DNA of 64,000 nucleotides from Marinobacter salexigens (lineage in GTDB: Bacteria > Pseudomonadota > Gammaproteobacteria > Pseudomonadales > Oleiphilaceae): NCBI RefSeq assembly GCF_018860765.1, contig NZ_JAHKPV010000021.1:365845-429844 (forward strand), read 5' to 3'. The notes under the pieces were generated by a model. The model did no database searches and was not told the origin of the DNA. It worked only from the letters and a program-made list of their open reading frames with translations. The position numbers and the translations under genes are program-made. Of the stretch, positions 1-8,678 are shown one piece after another. Within the stretch, counting starts at the first letter, position 1. Every line of letters begins with the position of its first letter.

Positions 1-483
1 GGTTTGGTAGCTATTTTGGGCGGTGCCACAGCACATTCCACTGGCATTGTTAGCGACAATACCGCCAATTTTACACGCATTGATCGACGCAGGGTCTGGG
101 CCAATTTTGCGCCCCAAGGGTGCCAGCGCGGCATTGGCTTGAGCACCAATAACGCCGGGCTGAAGGCGAATGCGCGAACCATTACCCAAAACATCCCGCT
201 GGCTCCAGCCGTCACCCAATACAATCAGTAGCGAATCGCTAATGGCTTGGCCCGAAAGACTGGTGCCTGCAGCACGAAAAGTCACGGGCACTCCATGTTC
301 GCCAGCCAACCGCAATAGCGCGACAACCTCGTGTTCTGCGTTTACTCGCACGACCAGTTTCGGTATCAAACGGTAGAAACTAGCGTCCGTTCCGAACGCC
401 AATGTCGATAACGGGTCATCAAAACGGCGCGCCGGAGGAATTATTTGATTTACTGCACTCACAAAATCGGCTGACAAGCTCAT
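1..483 (-). CDS. dld: FAD-binding D-lactate dehydrogenase, N-terminal part (runs off left edge)
   Basis: The first 161 residues of an FAD-linked 2-hydroxyacid oxidase are present; the gene continues beyond base 1. The translation shows the PCMH-type FAD-binding fold typical of large D-lactate dehydrogenases that also carry a C-terminal Fe-S domain: a GTSLSGQA segment, then GPDPAS and GGIVANNASGM, which contact the FAD. The likely job is oxidation of D-lactate to pyruvate at the membrane, complementing LldD next door. It starts just after lldD, so both are probably co-transcribed. An ATG at 504 abuts the lldD stop, but the ATG at 483 has a better ribosome site (AGAGGG, five bases upstream). 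The Fe-S half is not visible, so a 2-hydroxyglutarate or glycolate oxidase relative cannot be excluded. Confidence 0.85.
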   Translation of the reverse strand, partial: MSLSADFVSAVNQIIPPARRFDDPLSTLAFGTDASFYRLIPKLVVRVNAEHEVVALLRLAGEHGVPVTFRAAGTSLSGQAISDSLLIVLGDGWSQRDVLGNGSRIRLQPGVIGAQANAALAPLGRKIGPDPASINACKIGGIVANNASGMCCGTAQNSYQT

Positions 484-504
484 AACAACCCTCTGGTCAC
501 TCAT

Positions 505-1641
505 CTATGACTGAACCAACAACTCAGAGCTTGCATCAGCAATAGTGCGCGCTCCAGTTAGCACCATGGCAACGCGCATTTCGTTTTCAATCAGCTTCAG
601 CAGATTGGTAACGCCCGCTTCACCATCGGCAGCCAGCGCATAAATATAGGCGCGTCCTAGCATAGTGCAGTCAGCGCCCAAGGCGAGCATTCGCAGTACA
701 TCCAACCCCGTTCGGATACCGGAGTCGACCAATATCTTCATATCACCTTTTACTGCATCTGCTATCGCGGGCAGTGCGCGGCAAGTAGAAAGTGCGCCGT
801 CAAGCTGGCGACCACCATGATTCGATACAATAACGCCATCTGCGCCAAAGCTGCGTGCATCGCGGGCGTCGTCAGGATCCAATATGCCTTTGATAACCAT
901 AGGCCCATCCCAGAATTCGCGAATCCATTCAAGATCTTTCCAGCAGATGGACGGATCGAAGTTATCTCCCAGCCAGCCAATGTAGTCCTCAAGGCCCGTC
1001 GGGTTGCCCCGATAGGCGGAAATGTTGCCTAGATCATGAGGCTTACCAAGCAAACCTACGTTCAGCGCCCAATGAGGATGGGTCATTGCTTGCAATATGC
1101 GCCGAGGCGCTGCATAAGGCCCACTCATGCCGGAGTGAGCATCCCGATAACGAGCGCCCGGCACCGGCATATCCACAGTAAACACCAAGGTTGTTACACC
1201 GGCAGCTTTAGCCCGCTCCAGGGCATTGCGCATAAAGCCCCGGTCTTTCAAAACATACAGCTGAAACCACATGGGCCGACTGATGGCTGGGGCTACCTCT
1301 TCAATCGGACACACCGAAACCGTCGACATGGTGAACGGCACACCCAAGTTAGCGGCAGCACGGGCAGCCAGAACCTCTCCGCGCCGAGCATACATGCCTG
1401 TCAGACCCACCGGAGACAAAGCCACCGGCATAGACAGTGTCTCGTCGAAAAGCTCAGTGGTCAGGTCTAGCTCGGTCATGTCATTCAGGACCCGTTGACG
1501 CAGAGCAATCCCCGACAAGTCCTCAACGTTGCGTTTAAGCGTGTGTTCGCTATAGGACCCGCCGTCGATGTAATGAAACAGAAAGGACGGCAGCCTGCGT
1601 TTGGCCGCGGCACGGTAATCAGTGGAAGCAGAGATAATCAT
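505..1641 (-). CDS. lldD: L-lactate dehydrogenase (FMN, quinone-linked)
   Basis: This FMN-dependent alpha-hydroxyacid dehydrogenase oxidises L-lactate to pyruvate and passes electrons to quinone at the inner membrane. The 378-residue protein starts [15 protein letters not shown], as E. coli LldD does, which is why I prefer the ATG at 1641 over an upstream in-frame start at 1674. The catalytic histidine lies in [11 protein letters not shown] at about residue 275, and the phosphate-binding region [16 protein letters not shown] follows. It is transcribed away from lldR, with two LldR-type palindromes in between, and is followed directly by the D-lactate dehydrogenase gene. No lactate permease gene lies between regulator and enzyme, unlike the E. 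coli lldPRD order. The identification is firm. Confidence 0.96.
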   Translation of the reverse strand: MIISASTDYRAAAKRRLPSFLFHYIDGGSYSEHTLKRNVEDLSGIALRQRVLNDMTELDLTTELFDETLSMPVALSPVGLTGMYARRGEVLAARAAANLGVPFTMSTVSVCPIEEVAPAISRPMWFQLYVLKDRGFMRNALERAKAAGVTTLVFTVDMPVPGARYRDAHSGMSGPYAAPRRILQAMTHPHWALNVGLLGKPHDLGNISAYRGNPTGLEDYIGWLGDNFDPSICWKDLEWIREFWDGPMVIKGILDPDDARDARSFGADGVIVSNHGGRQLDGALSTCRALPAIADAVKGDMKILVDSGIRTGLDVLRMLALGADCTMLGRAYIYALAADGEAGVTNLLKLIENEMRVAMVLTGARTIADASSELLVQS

Positions 1642-1684
1642 CAGGCGCTCTCTTTCGTTGATGCGAACCAGCACTGCGAAAAGA

Positions 1685-1703
1685 AAATTGGTAATACCAA
1701 TTT
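1685..1703. promoter_or_regulatory. LldR-type operator palindrome, lldD-proximal
   Basis: AAATTGGTAATACCAATTT is a perfect inverted repeat with 8-base arms and a 3-base centre. It contains the TNGTNNNACNA core bound by FadR-family GntR regulators. It lies about 45 bases upstream of the lldD start. With the second copy at 1828-1844 it brackets a candidate leftward promoter (TTGACA on the minus strand near 1744-1749). Binding is inferred. Confidence 0.75.
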
Positions 1704-1827
1704 ACAAATCAATGTTTATAGGTTAAAAAACAATCAAGCACTATGTCAAACAAAACCGACTTATCATTGGTCTATAGTGTGATGCTGGCGCATTAAAGCT
1801 ACAGCCCCAAAATTAAGTCCAAAAGAT

Positions 1828-1844
1828 TTTTGGTCTTACCAAAA
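1828..1844. promoter_or_regulatory. LldR-type operator palindrome, lldR-proximal
   Basis: TTTTGGTCTTACCAAAA is a perfect inverted repeat with 7-base arms and a 3-base centre, and it matches the TNGTNNNACNA core of FadR-family operators. It ends about 15 bases before the lldR start, where a bound regulator would block lldR's own expression. The two copies are 143 bases apart centre to centre. That fits a two-operator arrangement as described for E. coli lldPRD. Confidence 0.75.
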
Positions 1845-1859
1845 TCAAGGTAGGTGATA

Positions 1860-2663
1860 ATGTCACTAATTCAACAGCGCAGACTGTCAGACACCATCGT
1901 CGAACGGTTGGAGACCATGATTCTGGAGGGAGCCCTAAAACCCGGCGAACGCCTGCCCCCGGAGCGGGTGTTGGCTGATCAGTTTGGCGTATCACGCCCT
2001 TCATTAAGGGAAGGCGTTCAAAAGCTTGTGGCAAAAGGTCTTCTGGTGAGCCGCCAAGGCGGCGGTAATTTCGTCAGCGAAAAACTCGGTTCCAGTTTCA
2101 GCGATCCATTACTGACCCTGATGGAAAACAGCCCGGAAGTGCACAAAGACTTGCTTGAGTTTCGACATACACTGGAAGCGGATTGCGCATACTACGCCGC
2201 CTTGCGTGCGACTGATCTTGATCGCCAACATCTGCAAGCAGCCTTTGACGACCTTCATGCCTGCTATAGCGCAAGCCCCCACTCCAGCGAGGCACGCGCC
2301 AAAGAAAGCGCCGCAGACGCCCGGTTTCACATGGCCATCGCGGAAGCCAGTCACAACATGGTTCTACTCCACACCATGCGCGGACTACTCGATACGCTTA
2401 AACGTAATGTGGCCACCAATATTGGCGGCATGTATCAATTACGGGATGAAGCGCGCGAACGGCTGGTGAATCAGCACTTTGAGCTGTTTACCGCGATCAT
2501 GGAAAACCAACCCGACGAAGCTCGACGCATCGCCGGTGAGCACATTAGCTATGTACAGGAAGTATTGGCACACAGCCTTGAAGCAGAAACCAGAACAGCC
2601 CGAGCGGAGCGCCATCGCTTTCTGGATGAATTCGCTAAAGGGCAATCACCACTCAAGAAATAG
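1860..2663 (+). CDS. lldR: FadR-family GntR regulator of lactate genes
   Basis: A 267-residue transcription factor. Residues 1-75 form a GntR winged helix (ILEGALKPGERLPPERVLA, then VSRPSLREGVQKL); the rest is an all-helical FCD ligand domain of the FadR subfamily (HMAIAEASHN, EHISYVQEVL). Lying divergent from lldD and next to two matching palindromes, it is best read as LldR, which responds to lactate. A GTG at 1854 is in frame two codons upstream, but the ATG at 1860 is better placed relative to AAGGTAGG. PdhR and GlcC are close relatives; gene context decides for LldR. It is probably autoregulated. Confidence 0.9.
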   Translation: MSLIQQRRLSDTIVERLETMILEGALKPGERLPPERVLADQFGVSRPSLREGVQKLVAKGLLVSRQGGGNFVSEKLGSSFSDPLLTLMENSPEVHKDLLEFRHTLEADCAYYAALRATDLDRQHLQAAFDDLHACYSASPHSSEARAKESAADARFHMAIAEASHNMVLLHTMRGLLDTLKRNVATNIGGMYQLRDEARERLVNQHFELFTAIMENQPDEARRIAGEHISYVQEVLAHSLEAETRTARAERHRFLDEFAKGQSPLKK

Positions 2664-2667
2664 CAAG

Positions 2668-2687
2668 GCGCTTCGCCAAAGAAGCGC
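2668..2687. terminator. Hairpin between convergent genes
   Basis: GCGCTTC and GAAGCGC form a perfect 7-base-pair stem around a 6-base loop, just after the lldR stop and before the stop of the leftward lipoprotein gene. There is no long T run on either side, so termination is inferred from position and stem strength. Confidence 0.5.
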
Positions 2688-2704
2688 ACTCAAAATCTAA
2701 CAGT

Positions 2705-3466
2705 TTAAAAACTCTCAATAAGCTCCCAATCGCCTTTTCGGTTTACCGATAAAACAAATAGTCGCATATTAAAATAATCCCCACCGGTCACATGATCACG
2801 CACAACCACAATAATATCGCTGATATCGTCACCATTGAAATCTCCATTCCCTAAAACATCAACCTCTTTAAATCCTTCATCATTAAAATAAGTAGCCTTT
2901 TCCTCTGACTCCTTTTCAAATCTATCAATGGGCATAACATCACCCCACGTCCTAAAATTAGAATTATCACTAATTCTTTTTGATTCCAGAGTAGATATCG
3001 TCAGAGCGATTTCCTTTGGCCAAACATTCGGCAAAAATTCATCAAGAATAATATCCGGAATAAAACTATACTTTGCGGAGTCTGCATTAATAAATAACCG
3101 TGTCGCCTCACACATAACCTTCAACTCAAGATAGGCGGTCATTTCATTATCTTTTATCGTTTGAGTCTTCGGCCCATACTCGTTAAATAAATCCTCACAA
3201 GATGACAAAAACACCTTCTCTCCTTTTTTACTCTTGACACCGACACTGGCATACCACGGAGTGCTGATCAGATCCGGAAAATTGCGAATATCAGTTATAG
3301 AATCATACGAAGGATCAACAAGTTCTGGCATGGTAAACGCCGGACTCCAACTAACTGGAGTATTCCCCTTAACTCCATTTGACTCACGAACAGCACAACC
3401 AAAAAACACCATGCATGTCATAAAAACAACTGAGATTCGAGCGCAAATTAGCAATGATAGGTTCAT
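2705..3466 (-). CDS. Predicted lipoprotein of unknown function, paired with lysozyme gene
   Basis: A 253-residue protein I do not recognise. It has a type II signal peptide (hydrophobic residues 11-22, then VFFGC), so it is probably a lipid-anchored periplasmic protein. Near the C-terminus GDFNGDDISDII resembles an FG-GAP/EF-hand-like Asp-rich loop. The gene begins 14 bases after the lysozyme stop with GGTGGA as ribosome site, so the two are co-transcribed. Both are clearly AT-richer than their flanks, which points to horizontal acquisition. One reading is an immunity protein guarding the periplasm against the partner lysozyme; this is inference. Confidence 0.7.
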   Translation of the reverse strand: MNLSLLICARISVVFMTCMVFFGCAVRESNGVKGNTPVSWSPAFTMPELVDPSYDSITDIRNFPDLISTPWYASVGVKSKKGEKVFLSSCEDLFNEYGPKTQTIKDNEMTAYLELKVMCEATRLFINADSAKYSFIPDIILDEFLPNVWPKEIALTISTLESKRISDNSNFRTWGDVMPIDRFEKESEEKATYFNDEGFKEVDVLGNGDFNGDDISDIIVVVRDHVTGGDYFNMRLFVLSVNRKGDWELIESF

Positions 3467-3480
3467 AGGTCCACCGGGAT

Positions 3481-4065
3481 TTATGGTTTTAACGATAACT
3501 TTGCGTTCTTTGCAGCGCTCTCGAATAACCCTCTCACGTATTTATTCCTTTCTGCTGATATAGGGTATTTTCGATTTGATTCTTTTGCAGCTACTGCCCA
3601 ATCTTTCGCCTTCACAGCTTTTGTAAATTTTGGCCAATTACTTCTTAGATCAGTCATTCCAACGTTGAATATTATATCAAACAATGCAAGCCTTACTTCA
3701 CTTGGGTATTTTGAAAAATCAGAAAAAAGTCTTTTCAACTCAATTTCGAAACTATCTATATGATTATTTGTTAGTAAGTCTATATCGAATGAGGAAATTT
3801 GGAGACTTGTATATTTTTTATAAAAAGAGGCTAATCGATTCTTTGATTGTTTTTTTACTGTCTCGTAGTCAGTTCTAACCTCATCTTTAGATGCCCTAAC
3901 ATTACCATTTTTGAAATTCAACTTTTGCGCGCTTGCGAGATCCTTGAGCAAATGCCCAACTCCCACTGTGACAAAACCTTTTGAGTCAAGATACATATGG
4001 CTAACTTTACCTTCGTATTTTTCCATTTTTGCTCGCAGAGTAGCCTTCTCTATTGCAGACGCCAT
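3481..4065 (-). CDS. GH24 (T4-type) lysozyme
   Basis: A 194-residue muramidase-like protein that would cleave the MurNAc-GlcNAc bond of peptidoglycan. The T4 lysozyme catalytic triad is matched in both residue and spacing: Glu18 in YEGK, Asp27 in MYLDSKG, and Thr33 in VTVGVGH (9 and 6 residues apart, as E11/D20/T26 in T4). The C-terminal half carries the NVGMTDLRSNWPKF type of GH24 segment. No signal peptide is present, so it needs a holin, a secretion system or lysis to reach its substrate. No other phage genes lie nearby. An AGGA ribosome site lies about 8 bases before the ATG. It could be a phage remnant or a secreted antibacterial effector. Confidence 0.88.
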   Translation of the reverse strand: MASAIEKATLRAKMEKYEGKVSHMYLDSKGFVTVGVGHLLKDLASAQKLNFKNGNVRASKDEVRTDYETVKKQSKNRLASFYKKYTSLQISSFDIDLLTNNHIDSFEIELKRLFSDFSKYPSEVRLALFDIIFNVGMTDLRSNWPKFTKAVKAKDWAVAAKESNRKYPISAERNKYVRGLFESAAKNAKLSLKP

Positions 4066-4420
4066 ATATAAATCCTACTTGATCGTGTTGGGAGATGAAC
4101 TAAAGCAGAGAGACAGAGGCTGAGCGTCACTAAATTCGACAACGAGGTAAGGTTGGGTTGCTACTGCAGTCACGACACTTTCCTTGTGTTGAAATCGAGA
4201 TATGACAGTCCGATGTCACTACCAGCCGCAATCATCAGTAATAGCGGTAGTGCCTGTCAACTGTCTTAATTTTGGACACAGCGTAGCTAAATGCTCAGAG
4301 AACTTGCCATAATTCATCACAATTACCCTATTGCCGTAGCCCTCGCCTCCGCTAGAATAGTCGCTTGCCTGAATTGCAGGTGCCTGTTTTACGTTTACTG
4401 ACTGAGGAAGCCCGGGTCTT
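4066..4420. other. Intergenic region between lysozyme and alaA
   Basis: This 355-base stretch has no convincing gene. It marks the right border of the AT-rich islet and must carry divergent promoters for the lysozyme (left) and alaA (right). I see no insertion-sequence ends or tRNA that would explain the islet. Confidence 0.5.
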
Positions 4421-5635
4421 ATGCAGAACTACTACAAATCCGCCAAGCTGGATAACGTGTGTTACGAAATACGTGGCGTAGTGATGCGTGAAGCGCGTCG
4501 GCTGGAAGAAGAAGGCCACCGGGTACTTAAACTCAACATCGGCAACCCTGCAGCGTTTGAGCTGGACGTTCCTGAGGAAATTCAGCAGGATGTCATCTAT
4601 AACATGCATCAGGCGCAGGGCTATGTGGAGTCTAAGGGCCTGTTTTCGGCCCGCAAAGCAGTGATGCATTACTGCCAGCAGAGAGGTATCGACAAGGTCG
4701 ATATCGACGATATCTTTCTGGGCAACGGCGTCAGCGAACTGATCGTGATGTCGATGCAAGCCATGCTCAATACCGGCGACGAAGTACTTATACCAGCCCC
4801 GGATTACCCTCTCTGGACAGCCGCTGTAACACTCTCTAGCGGTAAGCCCGTGCACTATCGCTGCGACGAAGAGCAGAACTGGTTTCCAGACATTGATGAT
4901 ATCCGTAAAAAAATCACGCGTCGCACCCGCGCCATTGTACTGATCAACCCCAACAACCCTACAGGCGCGGTTTATAGCCAAGAGCTTCTTGAACAGGTTA
5001 TTGAGTTAGCTCGCAAGCACAATCTGATCGTTCTATCTGACGAGATTTACGACAAAATTTTATATGACGGCACCCAGCACGTCTCCACAGCATCGCTGGC
5101 CGACGATGTGCTGTTTTTCACCTACAACGGGCTGTCAAAGAATTATCGGGCTGCAGGCTATCGTTCCGGCTGGATGATTATTAGCGGCGCAAAACACCGG
5201 GCTAAAGATCTGATTGAAGGCATAGACATGCTTTCGAACATGCGCCTGTGTGCCAACGTTCCAGCGCAACTGGCGATACAAACAGCGCTGGGCGGCTACC
5301 AATCGATTAACGATTTGGTGGCCCCTGAAGGCAGGCTTTATGAACAGCGGGAAACCGCCTGGCGAATGCTCAATGATATTCCCGGGGTTAGCTGTGTGAA
5401 GCCTCAGGGCGCTCTGTACCTGTTCCCCAGACTGGACCCGAAAAAATTCCCGGTCGCAAATGACGAAAAGCTGGTTCTAGATTTACTATTGCAGGAGAAA
5501 ATCCTTCTGGTACAAGGCTCCGCCTTCAACATTGATGACAAACAACACCTTCGAGTTGTCTTCCTGCCCCGCAAAGATACCCTTGAAGACGCAATGGGAA
5601 GACTTGGCAATTTTTTGGCTAACTACCAACAGTGA
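4421..5635 (+). CDS. alaA: Glutamate-pyruvate aminotransferase
   Basis: A 404-residue fold-type I PLP aminotransferase, close to E. coli AlaA (YfbQ, about 405 residues), which makes alanine from pyruvate and glutamate. The PLP lysine is Lys240 in NGLSKNYRAAGYRSGW. NPNNPTGAVYS (about 176-186) and SDEIYDKILYDG (about 206-217) are the cofactor-binding loops. The start MQNYYKSAKLDNVCYEIRG aligns with the family N-terminus. A GAGGAAG ribosome site lies upstream. It is probably monocistronic or co-transcribed with the small gene that follows. Confidence 0.95.
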   Translation: MQNYYKSAKLDNVCYEIRGVVMREARRLEEEGHRVLKLNIGNPAAFELDVPEEIQQDVIYNMHQAQGYVESKGLFSARKAVMHYCQQRGIDKVDIDDIFLGNGVSELIVMSMQAMLNTGDEVLIPAPDYPLWTAAVTLSSGKPVHYRCDEEQNWFPDIDDIRKKITRRTRAIVLINPNNPTGAVYSQELLEQVIELARKHNLIVLSDEIYDKILYDGTQHVSTASLADDVLFFTYNGLSKNYRAAGYRSGWMIISGAKHRAKDLIEGIDMLSNMRLCANVPAQLAIQTALGGYQSINDLVAPEGRLYEQRETAWRMLNDIPGVSCVKPQGALYLFPRLDPKKFPVANDEKLVLDLLLQEKILLVQGSAFNIDDKQHLRVVFLPRKDTLEDAMGRLGNFLANYQQ

Positions 5636-5677
5636 AGCGCACCGACAATAAAATGCACAGGCAGGACGGATTCGCTC

Positions 5678-6139
5678 ATGGCCGACATCCACATTGAAGA
5701 GTTTTACAAAGATGCAGCCATAGCTCTGGTTCAACTTTACGGAGCTTTTCCGCGACGGGTAAATTTGTTCGTAGAGGATATCGCTGGCCCAGACGAGCCG
5801 GATGAGTTTGGCTTACACAGCAAGCGCCATATGGCCTGCTTTGGCACACTGTTATGGCTGGCAGAAGAAGGGTTTCTCCGATACGTTGACACCATCCGGC
5901 AAGAGGCCCTTGATCAAGCAGTGCTTACTCAAGAGGCCTTCATACGCCTCAGCTCGCCTGCGCCCGACGCGCTCGTTCAAGAGCTGAGCCACCCGGATGA
6001 CCTCGCTGTAGAGCCTTTGCCGCCGTCTTTAAGGGAAGATATCTCAAGTCACATTCATCTGGTGCGAACTGCACTTAAAAGTCGCCACTCCCTGCGCATT
6101 GGTCATGCTGTTCGTGCGACTCTCTTCGCCAGCAAGTAA
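5678..6139 (+). CDS. Conserved hypothetical protein
   Basis: A 153-residue acidic, soluble protein with no signal peptide or membrane segment. It is predicted mostly helical (FYKDAAIALVQLYGAFP, HMACFGTLLWLAEEGFLRY). I do not recognise a family. It follows alaA by 42 bases on the same strand and has an AGGACGG-type ribosome site. Base composition matches the flanking chromosome, so it is probably a native gene. No function is proposed. Confidence 0.7.
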   Translation: MADIHIEEFYKDAAIALVQLYGAFPRRVNLFVEDIAGPDEPDEFGLHSKRHMACFGTLLWLAEEGFLRYVDTIRQEALDQAVLTQEAFIRLSSPAPDALVQELSHPDDLAVEPLPPSLREDISSHIHLVRTALKSRHSLRIGHAVRATLFASK

Positions 6140-6170
6140 ACTTGGCAAGTCAATGCCTTATAAAAGCAAA

Positions 6171-6190
6171 ACGGGGGCTTAAAGCCCCGT
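6171..6190 (-). terminator. Terminator of the epmC-rhlB-pdxB unit
   Basis: ACGGGGGCTTAAAGCCCCGT folds into a GC-rich stem with one bulged G. Read leftward it follows the pdxB stop and is followed by TTTTGCTTTT, which fits an intrinsic terminator. It may also stop rightward transcription from the gene ending at 6139. Confidence 0.75.
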
Positions 6191-6207
6191 CCATTCACAG
6201 CAACCAA

Positions 6208-7365
6208 TTATATTTTCAGCTTAAAACCGATAGCACGAAAGCTGTCCTGCAAGGATTTGCTCGTACCTTTGAGCTGCACTTTTAAGCTTGAGCACTCCCG
6301 CCGCACAGGGTAGTCGCGACGCAGACTATCAAAAGCCTTGCCACGGTCATCAACTGAGGGTTTCTTCATTGCATTGCGCAAGCGCGCATCATCCTGACGC
6401 GGGTCATAACAGGCTCTCAATGCAATTCGGACTGCCGCATGTTCGTCGGCAGCGCTCGTGAAAGACACTTTGCTTAGCGCCGGTTCGGGAAGAAACTGCC
6501 CAGCCTTTTTTCGCGTTGGTAGGCCGAGAAACTGGCATGCAGCCTGATAAATCATCTCTGTTCCTTGCACCTTGCCCTCTAAGCTATAACCGGCAATGTG
6601 GGGCGTGGCCAACCAAACTTTACTCACCAGATCCGGGTTTATCCTTGGCTCCTGCTCCCAAACATCGAGAGCGACCAAGGGTGCGTTTGCACCCGCCAGA
6701 CACTTCCCAAGTGCAGCACTGTCAATCACCTCGCCACGCCCGGAATTAATAAGAAGCTGTTCCGAGTTCATCCCGGCAAGTTGCTGTTCACCGACCATAT
6801 GATAGGTTTGATAAGCCGAGTCACGGGTCAGTGGGGTGTGCAGGGAAACAACATCGCAAGCCAACGCCTCATCCAAACCGACAAACTTATTTTCGCTCTC
6901 AGGTTCACGATCGGCCCTTGGAGGGTCGCAAAGTTTGACGGTAAAGCCTAGGCGGAACAGCTTTTCTGCAAGCTCACCCCCAACATTACCTACGCCGACA
7001 ATGCCAACGCTGAGCTGTGACCAGTCGTCCAATGCGCGGCGCTCTGCATACAAAGACAAAACCGCAAGAACATAATCCACAACGCTATTGGCATTACATC
7101 CTGGCGCGGCAGAAAACCGAATACCCTTTTCCTCAAGCCAACCAAGATCTACATGGTCGGTTCCTATGGTCGCGGTGCCGACAAAGCGCACCCGGCTGCC
7201 TTCAAGCAGATCGCTGCCCACCCGAGTGACGGACCGAACCAGCAGCACATCAGCATCTTTAACATCATCGGAACTCATAGTACGCCCGGAGACGCGGCGG
7301 ATTTCACCTATGTCACCGAAAAATGCGTCTAAAAGTGGAATGTTCTCATCTGCGACAATCAACAT
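6208..7365 (-). CDS. pdxB: Erythronate-4-phosphate dehydrogenase
   Basis: A 385-residue NAD-dependent D-2-hydroxyacid dehydrogenase for the second step of pyridoxal 5'-phosphate synthesis (4-phosphoerythronate to its 2-oxo acid). The Rossmann fingerprint is GIVGVGNVGG at 121-130. The catalytic trio is Arg210 (NSGRGEV), Glu237 (DVWEQEP) and His256 (ATPHIAG). The C-terminal extension after about residue 280 is the PdxB-specific dimerisation domain, which separates it from SerA and GhrB. It is last in a leftward unit after epmC and rhlB, 17 bases behind rhlB, and followed by a terminator. Confidence 0.95.
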   Translation of the reverse strand: MLIVADENIPLLDAFFGDIGEIRRVSGRTMSSDDVKDADVLLVRSVTRVGSDLLEGSRVRFVGTATIGTDHVDLGWLEEKGIRFSAAPGCNANSVVDYVLAVLSLYAERRALDDWSQLSVGIVGVGNVGGELAEKLFRLGFTVKLCDPPRADREPESENKFVGLDEALACDVVSLHTPLTRDSAYQTYHMVGEQQLAGMNSEQLLINSGRGEVIDSAALGKCLAGANAPLVALDVWEQEPRINPDLVSKVWLATPHIAGYSLEGKVQGTEMIYQAACQFLGLPTRKKAGQFLPEPALSKVSFTSAADEHAAVRIALRACYDPRQDDARLRNAMKKPSVDDRGKAFDSLRRDYPVRRECSSLKVQLKGTSKSLQDSFRAIGFKLKI

Positions 7366-7382
7366 GCGAAAGCTCCGCCCTA

Positions 7383-8672
7383 TCAGTTCCTGCGTGGACG
7401 TGGGCCACTGCGACCGCCCGGACTCCGGCCACCCGCTCCTTGCGACGGACGACGGCCACGCTTACGGGTAATCGGCGGGTTAGGCATTTCAGCCATCAAC
7501 TCTTCTTCGGGCACGGTTGTTTTCAGTTTCTGGCCGATATATTTCTCGATGGCCGGAAGGCCGAAGGAATCATCCTCACCCGCAAAACTGACTGACACGC
7601 CAGTTTTGCCAGCCCGACCGGTACGCCCGATTCGATGCACGTAATCTTCAGCGCTATCTGGTAGGTTATAATTGAATACATGGGTAACGCCATTCACATG
7701 GATTCCGCGCCCAGCAACATCCGTAGCCACCAGCACCTGAATGCTGCCCGCTTTGAACTGATCAAGCGTTTTCAGGCGCTTTGCCTGAGCAATCTCTCCA
7801 GACATAAGTGCAACTTTAACGCCTTGGTTGCGCAAATCCTCTTCAAGATCCCTGCACTGATCACGGCGATTGGCGAACACCAACGCTTTTTCAACCTCAG
7901 GACGCTTGAGATAGTTTACGAGCACTGGCAACTTTTCGTCATCACCGACCATGTAAACCGTTTGCTCGACCCGTTCAGCGGTTTTCTGTTCCGGCTCAAT
8001 TTCCACAAACTCGGCATTACTGGTCCACATCGACGCAAGGTTCAGAACGTCTTGATTGAACGTAGCACTGAATAGCAGCGTCTGGCGCTCATCTTTGGGT
8101 GTGCACTTGCGGATAATGCGCTTAACGTCTGGTATAAAGCCCATATCCAGCATCCGATCCGCCTCATCCAGAATGAGGATGTCGAGCTGATCGAGAAACA
8201 CATCCTGAGAGCCGAGAAAATCAATCAAACGGCCCGGGGTGGCCACCAGAATATCAACGATTCCGTTGTGCAGCTGTTCCCGCTGCTTGTCGTAGTGCAT
8301 TCCGCCCACAACAGTAACGACGTTATGGCCGGTGTGCTTGCATAGTTCTTCCGCATCCTTGGCTATTTGCATGGCCAATTCACGGGTTGGCGCCAACGCA
8401 AGCACACGAGGTTCCGACGCAAACCGGTCTCCCTCCGGTATAGGAGTCTCCAACAAGCTCTGAATAGCGGTAATAAGGAAAGCGGCGGTTTTGCCGGTAC
8501 CTGTCTGGGCCTGGCCAATCAAGTCTTCACATGCCAGCGTCCAGGGCAAGGTTTCAGCCTGTATTGGTGTGCAGTATTCAAAACCAATGGCAGCAATGGC
8601 GTCCAATAGGCGCTTGTCCAGATTCAGGTCAGTGAATCTTAGATCGCCGGTGTGCTTTGGGTCAGATGTCAT
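7383..8672 (-). CDS. rhlB: DEAD-box ATP-dependent RNA helicase RhlB
   Basis: A 429-residue DEAD-box helicase. Motifs in order: Q motif CTPIQAETLPW, Walker A AQTGTGKT (55-62), PTREL, DEAD (169-172), SAT, and HRIGRTGRAGKTG. The basic Arg/Gly-rich tail (from about residue 400) is the RNA-binding extension typical of RhlB, which works with RNase E and PNPase in mRNA turnover. RhlE and SrmB are alternatives; the short N-terminus with FTDLNLDKRLLDAI and the tail favour RhlB. It begins six bases after the epmC stop. Confidence 0.9.
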   Translation of the reverse strand: MTSDPKHTGDLRFTDLNLDKRLLDAIAAIGFEYCTPIQAETLPWTLACEDLIGQAQTGTGKTAAFLITAIQSLLETPIPEGDRFASEPRVLALAPTRELAMQIAKDAEELCKHTGHNVVTVVGGMHYDKQREQLHNGIVDILVATPGRLIDFLGSQDVFLDQLDILILDEADRMLDMGFIPDVKRIIRKCTPKDERQTLLFSATFNQDVLNLASMWTSNAEFVEIEPEQKTAERVEQTVYMVGDDEKLPVLVNYLKRPEVEKALVFANRRDQCRDLEEDLRNQGVKVALMSGEIAQAKRLKTLDQFKAGSIQVLVATDVAGRGIHVNGVTHVFNYNLPDSAEDYVHRIGRTGRAGKTGVSVSFAGEDDSFGLPAIEKYIGQKLKTTVPEEELMAEMPNPPITRKRGRRPSQGAGGRSPGGRSGPRPRRN

Positions 8673-8678
8673 GGAGTC

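Noticed and set aside
4235..4290. Possible insertion-sequence end (AATTTTGGACAC-like segment)
   Set aside because: No matching inverted partner, target duplication or transposase sequence was found on either side.
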